A DNA stretch of 9,173 nucleotides from contig CAYYJM010000257.1 of assembly GCA_964471755.1 (NCBI GenBank), positions 1 to 9,173 on the forward strand, given 5' to 3'. The DNA comes from CAYYJM01 sp964471755 (lineage in GTDB: Bacteria; Planctomycetota; Planctomycetia; Gemmatales; Gemmataceae). Under the pieces are notes generated by a model that saw only the letters and a program-made list of their open reading frames with translations, was not told the DNA's origin and made no database searches. Shown here one piece after another: positions 1 to 6,285 of this stretch. The translations under genes were made by a program, and so were the position numbers. The first letter of the stretch is position 1. Each line of letters opens with the position of its first letter.

Positions 1-1246
1 CGCGACCGAGTTGATAATCACGGCCCTGAACCTGCAACCGGGCCGGGCCGGCGTCCTCCACCTGGGGACGCACGATCGGCACGGTGTCGCGGTGTCCCTG
101 TGCCAGGCGGCCGGCACGGAAGAGATCGGCCAATTCGGCCACGGCCTGAGCCAGGTCGTCGGGACGCAGAACGTGGACCCGCGGAGTCAGGCCGGGGACG
201 ACCGATCCGTTGTCGAGGAGTCCCTCGCCGAGATCGTCGGGAGCGACGGGGGCGGCGGGAACCTGAAGGCTGCGTTCCAGGGCCAGGCGGAGGCCGGGCA
301 GGCCAGCGGCCGTGGGCGTGAGAATGACACCGGCCAGCGGCCCGGCATGCGGAGCGGCCAGGATCGTCTGGTGAACCTCGGCGATCTGATTGAGAGCCTG
401 CTGAATCAGCGGCAGACAGAAGGTGATCAGTTCGCCGGGATGGAGCATCAGATGCTGAGCCCAGTGCGGCGTGTTCAGGCCGAGCGAGAGCAGGTCGTCC
501 CCCTGGGGCGGCTTGTCGATCAGCCGCTGGAGTTGCAGGTAGAGGGACTGATCGGCCTCGGGACAGTCGCGCGGGTCACGCCGGCTCAGGCGGATGCAGC
601 GCTGGGCAGTGCCGTCGAGCATTCGGCCAAGCCAGGCACTGGTGCGCAGGCCCTCGACGAAACTACCAGCCAGGCGGGTGATCCGCTCGTGGGTGAGGAT
701 GACGGCGGCACAGGTCAGCGCGTGATCATCCGCATCGACGACCAGGACGGTGCCAGACCAGGGGAGCTGGTGGTGGACGGCGAGGGTGGCGGCCAGGCTC
801 ACCGGCACAGAGCCGATCAGCTTCCAGCGGAGTTTCTGCGTCAGCCCGGGAAGAAGGCTGATCTGCGGGATGGCGAGATACTCGGGCAGGGTGGTGGCGA
901 CACCGACCGTGTCCCGCTCGGCCGCGACGAAGGGGGTGGCCAGGGTCTCGAAGACGAGACGGAGGGCGGCACCGGCGTCGAGGCGATGACGGCCGCCGAC
1001 CCACTGGCGCGGCTGACCGAGCGACGGGAGGAAGTTGGCACAGACCAGGTGCGGTTCTTGCCGGACCCGGTTGGCGGCGAAGTTGCCAATTCTCGCCGGC
1101 CGGGTTTCCAGGTGCAGGGCCAGTGGCAGGCTCTGGCCTGTCTCATCCAGCCGGAGGGGGGTGACGACCATGCCGCGATCGGTGCGAGTGGTTGCACGCA
1201 CCGCCCGCGCCCGGCTGGTATTCAGGTCGAGTCCGACGAGTGTCAT
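1..1246 (-). CDS. Divergent actin/Hsp70-fold protein with probable C-terminal FHA domain (partial, 3' end outside window)
   Basis: The reading frame stays open for 415 codons from ATG 1244-1246 to the window edge. A GAGG Shine-Dalgarno sits 5 nt before the start. The protein begins VGLDLNTSRARAV (residues 4-16), which resembles the phosphate-1 loop of Hsp70/actin-type ATPases. VLVVDADDHALTCAAVIL (167-184) lies where the phosphate-2 strand-loop-strand (normally DxGGGT) is expected, and GVILTPTAAGLPGLRLALE (306-324) is at the place of the adenosine motif (normally VGGxSRxP). All three are degenerate, so ATP binding is uncertain. A proline-rich linker follows, and the last visible residues RLQVQGRDYQLGR (403-415) read like the first strands of an FHA phosphothreonine-binding domain. 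The gene lies 31 bp after the MotA-type channel gene on the same strand, so co-transcription is likely. The fold call is motif-based inference. The long plus-strand open frame opposite it is a GC-rich shadow. Confidence 0.7.
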   Translation of the reverse strand, partial: MTLVGLDLNTSRARAVRATTRTDRGMVVTPLRLDETGQSLPLALHLETRPARIGNFAANRVRQEPHLVCANFLPSLGQPRQWVGGRHRLDAGAALRLVFETLATPFVAAERDTVGVATTLPEYLAIPQISLLPGLTQKLRWKLIGSVPVSLAATLAVHHQLPWSGTVLVVDADDHALTCAAVILTHERITRLAGSFVEGLRTSAWLGRMLDGTAQRCIRLSRRDPRDCPEADQSLYLQLQRLIDKPPQGDDLLSLGLNTPHWAQHLMLHPGELITFCLPLIQQALNQIAEVHQTILAAPHAGPLAGVILTPTAAGLPGLRLALERSLQVPAAPVAPDDLGEGLLDNGSVVPGLTPRVHVLRPDDLAQAVAELADLFRAGRLAQGHRDTVPIVRPQVEDAGPARLQVQGRDYQLGR

Positions 1247-1277
1247 GGCGACCTCATCCAGGGTGTGGGCGTCCCGC

Positions 1278-2180
1278 TTAACCGTGGGGCGAGCGTGTTC
1301 CGGGACCGAGGGACGTCAAGGGAATCGTGGGCAGGTAATCGTGTCCGGTGCCGACGGCGTGGTCGGCAGTGTGACTCGGTTCGGCATCCAGATCGCACAG
1401 GCGCGTCACCAGATTTTCCAGGCAATACTGCTGACAGTCAATGACCAGGGCCTCTTCTTCGCGCTGCACCGAGTGCAGGAAGAACATGAGGATCAGACTC
1501 AGGGCCAGTGCGACGAGGGTACAGTCAAAGGCGAAGTCGAGGTGTCCGGTCGCCTCGCGCATGAAGGCGTCGATCTCGGCGGCACCCGACCGACCGCCAA
1601 GGGTGAAGGCGTTGGCAAGACCGCGGACAGTTCCCAGAAAGCCGATGGCCGGGATGGCCCAGGCGAGATACTGCACGGTGGACATGCTGGAGACGAGTCG
1701 ACCGAGATCGACATCGGCCTGGGTCCGGACCGTCTCGGCGACATCGCGCCCGGAGCGGCTGACGGCGTACTTGCCCAGGGCGAGGCGAAGCATGTTGGCC
1801 AGGATGTAGGGGCCACCGCGTGCGGACTTCGCCTCGACCTCGTGGCGCAGGGCGTAGGCATCCTGGGGCAGGATACGGGTGCCGAGGGTGGAGGGAAGCA
1901 GGCCCAGCGAGAAGGCCCGGCGTTGTCGGCGGACTTCCCAGTAATGGCCCAGGAGGATGAAGCTGGCCCAGGCGAAGGCACAGTAGCTGGCGATCTGTTC
2001 GGGGCCGAGCAGCAGACGTGCGATGCGCTCGGTGGTCCATTTCTGGACGCCGACGTTCGAGGTCGCCTCGCCTGCGGCAAAGGTGTTATACAGGATGATC
2101 GTCACGGTCCCGACCGTCGCGAGGGCCAGGACGAGCAACGGCCATTCCCGAGTCGGACGCTGTGAAGGAGTGAACGCCAT
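1278..2180 (-). CDS. MotA/TolQ/ExbB proton channel family protein
   Basis: The product is a 300-residue inner-membrane protein. Four hydrophobic segments are visible at about 13-34, 63-83, 167-190 and 215-237. A cytoplasmic domain of roughly 80 residues lies between the second and third, as in MotA/TolQ/ExbB subunits. The signature is in helix 3 (AIPAIGFLGTVRGLANAF, 175-192), with the conserved proline and GLxGTV turn. In helix 4, FAFDCTLVALALS (216-228) carries the polar Thr that lines the ion path in this superfamily. A charged helix follows (QREEEALVIDCQQYCLENL). Such subunits form pentamers that use ion flow to drive a partner protein; the usual MotB/TolR/ExbD partner is not visible here. 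The next gene, 31 bp downstream, encodes an actin/Hsp70-like protein with a probable FHA domain. ATG 2178-2180 has only a distant purine-rich AAGGTGG as ribosome site, and that sequence could pair with CCACCCC just upstream in the leader. Confidence 0.85.
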   Translation of the reverse strand: MAFTPSQRPTREWPLLVLALATVGTVTIILYNTFAAGEATSNVGVQKWTTERIARLLLGPEQIASYCAFAWASFILLGHYWEVRRQRRAFSLGLLPSTLGTRILPQDAYALRHEVEAKSARGGPYILANMLRLALGKYAVSRSGRDVAETVRTQADVDLGRLVSSMSTVQYLAWAIPAIGFLGTVRGLANAFTLGGRSGAAEIDAFMREATGHLDFAFDCTLVALALSLILMFFLHSVQREEEALVIDCQQYCLENLVTRLCDLDAEPSHTADHAVGTGHDYLPTIPLTSLGPGTRSPHG

Positions 2181-2239
2181 TCCGTCTTTACCACCTTGGC
2201 CCAGGGGTGGACTCGTTTCCCGGCAGCACTAATCTTTTA

Positions 2240-2267
2240 ACTGTATGGAATGAATGGCCGAAGTCAA
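2240..2267 (-). promoter_or_regulatory. Candidate sigma70-type promoter of the channel operon
   Basis: On the minus strand TTGACT (2267-2262) is followed after 16 nt by TACAGT (2245-2240), about 60 bp before the channel gene start. The -35 is a 5/6 match and the -10 a 4/6 match to the consensus. Only sequence similarity supports it, and planctomycete promoters are often weakly conserved. Confidence 0.25.
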
Positions 2268-2380
2268 GTCGGTTCTCTGGCGCTTCGATCTCGTCCTCTT
2301 GCGGTCCATCGACTGCTCCGCTAGAGTAATCCGTTGGGTGGAGAAGGGCCAACGACTCCCGTGAACCCGGAGGAGCCCTC

Positions 2381-2434
2381 GTGGGTCTAGTTCTTGCGAT
2401 GATTGGCCTCCCGAACGCGGGCTATTTCCGCTGA
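2381..2434 (+). CDS. Tiny ORF (17 codons plus stop) with a GLPNAG motif; GTPase-start remnant, leader peptide or chance
   Basis: GTG 2381-2383 is preceded by a strong GGAGGAG Shine-Dalgarno (2369-2375) with a 5-nt spacer. The 17 residues translate to MGLVLAMIGLPNAGYFR and end at TGA 2432-2434. The text GLPNAG resembles the first part of the G1/P-loop of Obg/YchF-type GTPases (GLPNxGKST), but the GKST lysine and serine/threonine are absent and the frame stops at once. It may be a broken 5' end of such a gene, a short translated leader or chance. It is the only gene-like item in the roughly 270-bp gap between the channel gene and the tRNA. Confidence 0.2.
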   Translation: MGLVLAMIGLPNAGYFR

Positions 2435-2451
2435 TAACGGGATGGAATCGT

Positions 2452-2537
2452 GGAGGGGTGGCAGAGTGGCCGATTGCAGCGGTCTTGAAAACCGCCAGGG
2501 TTAACTACCCTCGAGGGTTCGAATCCCTCCCCCTCCG
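2452..2537 (+). tRNA. tRNA-Ser (anticodon TGA)
   Basis: An 86-nt cloverleaf can be drawn. The acceptor stem GGAGGGG (2452-2458) pairs with CCCCTCC (2530-2536). The anticodon stem GCGGT/ACCGC (2479-2483/2491-2495) holds the loop CTTGAAA with anticodon TGA at 2486-2488, which reads UCA. The long variable arm (about 2496-2512, AGGGT/TACCCT) is typical of a class II serine tRNA. The T arm is GAGGG-TTCGAAT-CCCTC (2513-2529) and the discriminator base is G2537. The 3' CCA is not encoded, since the next bases are CTG. A short open frame that overlaps the gene is an artefact of its sequence. Confidence 0.97.
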
Positions 2538-2723
2538 CTGTTCACCAGTTCACGAAACTGCTGGCGGAGTCCCGAGGCCCACATCAGTCGCCGTCACAGA
2601 ATCCGGCAGCACTTTTCCCTTGCCTCGGCGTCCGCTAGCGATAACGATCAGTAGATCGACCTTTCCACTTCATCCGTGAGTTCGGCGAGCCGTCTCGGTC
2701 CACTGCCACTCGTGAGGAACGAC

Positions 2724-4877
2724 ATGATGCTCGTTCGAGACAACCGTCTGCAGATCCATTCCTGGCACTGGCTCCTGCTGGTCCTGGCGTCCTTCGTCCT
2801 CAGGCCTCTGACCGCAGAGCCCCCGGCCACTCCGAAACAGCCGGTCGTCGATCGCTACCCCCACGGGGCGGAAATCACCGACCCGTTTCGCTGGCTCGAA
2901 GCGATCGAGACGGAGCCGGTCCAGGATTGGGTGGAAGCCCAGAACAAACACGCCAACCAACACCTGGCCGACCTGGCGGCTCTGCCCGCGCTGCGGAAAC
3001 GAGTCACCGCTCTGCTCGCCGATGTGCCGCCCACCTTCTCACGGATTCAGGTCGCCAATCGGGTCGTGTGCGCCCAACTCGACGGTCAACTCGTCCTCCT
3101 CGAATCCGTGCAGAATCCGAAACCGCTCCAGGTTCTCGTCGATCCGCTCACGTTCCTGCCCGGCCGAAGGGTGGAGATCGACTTCGCCATGCTCTCGGGA
3201 AACGGCAAGTTCGTGGCCGCGTGCGTCTCGGCGGAGGGCCTGGAAGACGGCACCATTCACGTTTTCGAGACCGCCACGGGCAAGAAGCTGCCCGACGTGA
3301 TCCCCCAGGCGAGCGGCCCGCCCGGCGGCGACCTGGCCTGGGATCTGGACGATGCCGGCTTCTTCTATACCCACTACCCCTTCGCCGTCCCGGGAGGCAA
3401 GCCCACCTCGCGACGCTACGCCTGTCAGGAGATCCGCTACCACAAGCTCGGCGACCCAGCCGATCAGGATCACCACGTCTGCGGCGAGCAGTTTCCACGC
3501 TTTCCTCAGTGCCTGATCATCTCGTGCTGGGAGAGCAAGCATCTGCTCTTCAGCGTCGAGCAGGGAGACCACGGCAGCGGCTGCGCGTTCTTTCTGCGGA
3601 CTCCCTCCGGAGAAGTGAAACGCTGCATCAGGCCCGATGACGGAGTCGTCGATGCCGCCTTCTTCTCGAAGAACGAACTCGTCGTTCATTCGGTCAAGGA
3701 CGCTCCACGCGGGCAACTCCTGGTCTGCCCGCTGGATGGAACGACCGTGAAAAAGGGCACGGTGCTGATTCCGCAGAATGACGGCATCCTCAGCTCCTGG
3801 ACGGTCACGGAGAACTACCTCTGGGTGACGGACCACAAGGACGGCAGGGAGCGCGTGCGCATCTTCGACCGCAAGGGCCAGCTGGCCCCGGCGTCCGGGC
3901 GGATTCAGCTGCCGCCCTGGACGTGCCTCTGCGCGAACAGCTTCACCGCGCTGGGAGGCGACGAGGTGCTGTATCGCGTGGAGGGTTTCCTCCATCCGCC
4001 GCGGTGGTATCGCTTCCATCCACTGATGGAAACGCCGCGCCCGGTCGAGGGCATGACCGGTCAGTGGAAGGTGAACTTCGACGATGTGGAAGTCGTCCGC
4101 GAGTCGGCCCGGGCCGGCGATGGGACGCTCATTCCCATGACCATTCTTCGGCCGAAGAAGTGCCCGCTCGATGGCAAGCGCCCTGTCCTGATCGAGGTCT
4201 ACGGCGGTTCCAAGATTCGCGACGAGCCGTCCTTCAGTGCCGAGCGGCGGCTCTGGTTCGATCAGGGCGGCGTCCTCGTCATCGCCCATCCACGCGGCAG
4301 CGGCGACCACGACGAGGAAGCGTTCCGGGCCACCCTGAACGGCAACAAGCAGGTGACGGCCGAGGATGTCGTCACCTGTGCCGAACACCTGATCGCCCGC
4401 AAGTACACGAACCCGACAAAGCTGGCGATCACCGGAGGGAGCTTCGGCGGGTTCGTCGTCGGCATGGTGGTGACCCAGCGGCCGGACCTGTTCGCCGCTG
4501 CCATCACCGACGGTGGCGTCTTCGACATTCTCCGCCGGGATCATCAGCCGTTTGGGGCGCACCTGGCCTTCGAGTATGGCCGACGGAACGACCAGGAGCA
4601 GTTCCAGCGAATCCGGGCCAGTTCGCCGTACGATCGGCCCATTCAGAAGGGGGGCCAGTATCCGGCCCTCTGGCTCCGAGTCGGCGGCAACGACCGCCGG
4701 GTCATGCCCTGGCACTCCTGGAAACTGGCGGCGAAGCTGCAAGCGGCCGGATCGAAGAAGCCGGTTCTGGTGTCCACTCGGCCGAAATCGGGCCACGACA
4801 CCTGGTGGCCGATCGAGGAGGACTACGCCTTCCTGTTCGCCCACCTCGGCGTGGAATACATCGCTCTGCCAGAGTGA
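2724..4877 (+). CDS. Exported prolyl oligopeptidase family (S9) serine peptidase
   Basis: The 717-residue product starts at ATG 2724, chosen because GAGGA (2714-2718) lies 5 nt upstream and the first 33 residues then form a signal peptide (hydrophobic WLLLVLASFVL, possible cleavage near LTA-EPPA). An upstream in-frame GTG at 2676 would put 16 extra residues before the signal. After DPFRWLEAIETEPVQDWVEAQN, the typical S9 N-terminal segment, a beta-propeller-like region extends to about residue 430. The C-terminal alpha/beta-hydrolase domain shows oxyanion-hole Tyr in EVYGG (Tyr493), LNGNKQVTAEDVV (equivalent to the KQNVFDDF region of POPs), nucleophile Ser573 in GGSFGG, Asp657 in GGNDRR and His691 in SGHDTWW, so the triad is intact. 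It probably cleaves short proline-containing peptides in the periplasm; the exact specificity cannot be read. Its TGA (4875-4877) directly abuts the stop codon of the convergent patatin gene. Confidence 0.93.
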   Translation: MMLVRDNRLQIHSWHWLLLVLASFVLRPLTAEPPATPKQPVVDRYPHGAEITDPFRWLEAIETEPVQDWVEAQNKHANQHLADLAALPALRKRVTALLADVPPTFSRIQVANRVVCAQLDGQLVLLESVQNPKPLQVLVDPLTFLPGRRVEIDFAMLSGNGKFVAACVSAEGLEDGTIHVFETATGKKLPDVIPQASGPPGGDLAWDLDDAGFFYTHYPFAVPGGKPTSRRYACQEIRYHKLGDPADQDHHVCGEQFPRFPQCLIISCWESKHLLFSVEQGDHGSGCAFFLRTPSGEVKRCIRPDDGVVDAAFFSKNELVVHSVKDAPRGQLLVCPLDGTTVKKGTVLIPQNDGILSSWTVTENYLWVTDHKDGRERVRIFDRKGQLAPASGRIQLPPWTCLCANSFTALGGDEVLYRVEGFLHPPRWYRFHPLMETPRPVEGMTGQWKVNFDDVEVVRESARAGDGTLIPMTILRPKKCPLDGKRPVLIEVYGGSKIRDEPSFSAERRLWFDQGGVLVIAHPRGSGDHDEEAFRATLNGNKQVTAEDVVTCAEHLIARKYTNPTKLAITGGSFGGFVVGMVVTQRPDLFAAAITDGGVFDILRRDHQPFGAHLAFEYGRRNDQEQFQRIRASSPYDRPIQKGGQYPALWLRVGGNDRRVMPWHSWKLAAKLQAAGSKKPVLVSTRPKSGHDTWWPIEEDYAFLFAHLGVEYIALPE

Positions 4878-6173
4878 TCAGCGATCGCAAATCACCGGGC
4901 AGCCATTCCGGCCAGGTGTCCGCCGGTCCGGCACCTTCTGGAGGACGGTTCCGCCACGCTCCAGCGGCGTCTCGCCCGGCTCGACCCCGGGCGGACTGCG
5001 CCGCCAGACGGTCCCCATCTGGACCTGACGTTTCCCCTCGTTGAACATCTTCGTCATCTTGTCTCGATCGAAGTCGGTGTTGGTCAGCGGCGCGGGAAAC
5101 TCCTCGGGAATCGACGCCTGGAAGTAGTTCATGCCGGTCAGGGTGGCGACGAAGTAGATCCGCTGGAGATCGCCGCGGGTCTGGGCATAGGCCGTGGTCG
5201 CCACGCTGTTCATGGCGATGAAGACGGCTCGATCCTTCACGGCCTCCGGATCGGCGTAGAGCTTGCCGGCGATGATCACGTAGAGATCGGTCCCGGCCAG
5301 GATCGCGGTCGGATCACGCCGACACTCTGGATCGGCCGGATCGACCGGCGGACGAAAGAAGACCGTCGTCGATGTGCTGCCATCGACATGACGCTCGACG
5401 AACGATTGGCCGTCAACCGTCACCGGAATCTTCGACGGAGGGAAGAAACCGGGAATGGCCGCCGAGCCGAGCAGGATCTTCTTGATCAGCTCCCGATCGT
5501 CCGACTGGCCACGACAGGCGATCGCGCCGATGTCCCAGACGACGAGTCGTTTGCTGTCGCGCTCGGTGGTGCCGATGTACAGGCGTCGGCCCTTGCGGTG
5601 TTCCACGGCGATCTCTCGAACCACCTGCTCGGTCAGTCCGCTATCGACCTGCCGGGCCAGCGGAGCATTGCTGGCCAGCGAATCGGAGAACAGGCCATTC
5701 AGGATCTGCAACTGGTAGATGTCGTCCGCATCCAGGGTCGTGTAGAAACGACGAATCTCGTCGTCGTACTTCGGGCCGAGGAAGACCAGCGGCGCGATGA
5801 GCGAGCCGGTGCTGATGCCGGTAACGACGTCGAACGTGGGCCGATTGCCGGCACAGGTCCAGCCACAGATGACGCCAGCGGCATAGGCCCCGTAGGCACC
5901 GCCGCCGGACAGGGCCAGGATCGACTTGCGCGGCCCGGTCCAGGGCTGCCTGTCCTTGTCGCGAACCCGCTCGGCCAGGCGATACAGCTCGGCCGTGTTG
6001 CCGACGCTGTCGCCATCGGCCTGGGCCGGCGGATCGATCAGGTGATTGGGATTCAACCCGGCCGCGGTCGGCGAGACCAGACTGCCGGGCCGCTCGACCT
6101 GTCGGCACCCCGCCAGGATCAGGACCAACATCAGGACTGCGAAGCGAGAGCGAGGACGCCAGCGTCTCAACAT
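4878..6173 (-). CDS. Patatin-like phospholipase lipoprotein
   Basis: The product has 431 residues. A basic N-terminus and hydrophobic stretch end in lipobox LAGC (Cys23), predicting signal peptidase II processing and membrane anchoring. The patatin core is clear: the oxyanion loop SGGGAYGAYAAG (89-100), nucleophile elbow GISTG with Ser121, GSAAIPGFFPP (236-246), and catalytic Asp264 in VDGSTS. It is therefore expected to be an active Ser-Asp lipid acyl hydrolase in the cell envelope; its substrate is unknown. GAGGTG lies 5 nt before ATG 6171-6173. That Shine-Dalgarno is one arm of a 10-bp inverted repeat in the leader (see the regulatory feature). The gene follows the FAD oxidoreductase gene by 112 bp in the same direction, so it may be read through or have its own promoter. 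Its stop codon touches that of the convergent peptidase, leaving no intergenic space for a terminator. Confidence 0.93.
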   Translation of the reverse strand: MLRRWRPRSRFAVLMLVLILAGCRQVERPGSLVSPTAAGLNPNHLIDPPAQADGDSVGNTAELYRLAERVRDKDRQPWTGPRKSILALSGGGAYGAYAAGVICGWTCAGNRPTFDVVTGISTGSLIAPLVFLGPKYDDEIRRFYTTLDADDIYQLQILNGLFSDSLASNAPLARQVDSGLTEQVVREIAVEHRKGRRLYIGTTERDSKRLVVWDIGAIACRGQSDDRELIKKILLGSAAIPGFFPPSKIPVTVDGQSFVERHVDGSTSTTVFFRPPVDPADPECRRDPTAILAGTDLYVIIAGKLYADPEAVKDRAVFIAMNSVATTAYAQTRGDLQRIYFVATLTGMNYFQASIPEEFPAPLTNTDFDRDKMTKMFNEGKRQVQMGTVWRRSPPGVEPGETPLERGGTVLQKVPDRRTPGRNGCPVICDR

Positions 6174-6180
6174 CGGTTCA

Positions 6181-6257
6181 CCTCAAGGCCCGGGCCGATC
6201 GTGGCGGATGTTCCGGTTCCACGGTTTGATCGGCTTTTACGCTCGTCGGCCTTGAGG
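6181..6257 (-). promoter_or_regulatory. Nested inverted repeat in the patatin leader that could mask the ribosome-binding site
   Basis: In the minus-strand transcript CCTCAAGGCC (6257-6248) is perfectly complementary to GGCCTTGAGG (6190-6181). The second arm contains the GAGG of the patatin Shine-Dalgarno, which ends 8 nt before the ATG. Inside it, 6228-6234 pairs with 6194-6200 (7 bp, GATCGGC/GCCGATC) and 6219-6222 pairs with 6201-6204 (CCAC/GTGG). No T-run follows, so it does not look like an intrinsic terminator of the upstream gene. Base pairing is seen directly; a role in translational control is inference. Confidence 0.45.
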
Positions 6258-6285
6258 ATTCGATGCCGGGACTTTCCTGGCCGCC

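Noticed and set aside
11..1444. 477-codon plus-strand open frame
   Set aside because: It lies antisense to the MotA/actin-like operon, has low-complexity Gly/Gln/Arg-rich content and no recognisable motif, while the minus-strand frames show family signatures. It is a GC-rich shadow.
2548..2562. CAGTT-CACGA-AACTG stem after the tRNA as its terminator
   Set aside because: Only five base pairs and no T-run follow, so it is too weak to call.
2218..2614. Shared CCGGCAGCACT at about 2220-2230 and 2603-2613 on both sides of the tRNA as attachment-site repeats
   Set aside because: The match is only about 11 bp, lies outside the tRNA 3' end, and no integrase or element lies between the copies. Chance is likely.
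3039..4844. 601-codon minus-strand open frame opposite the peptidase
   Set aside because: The plus strand encodes a complete S9 peptidase with signal peptide and triad. The antisense frame has no motif or ribosome site of note.
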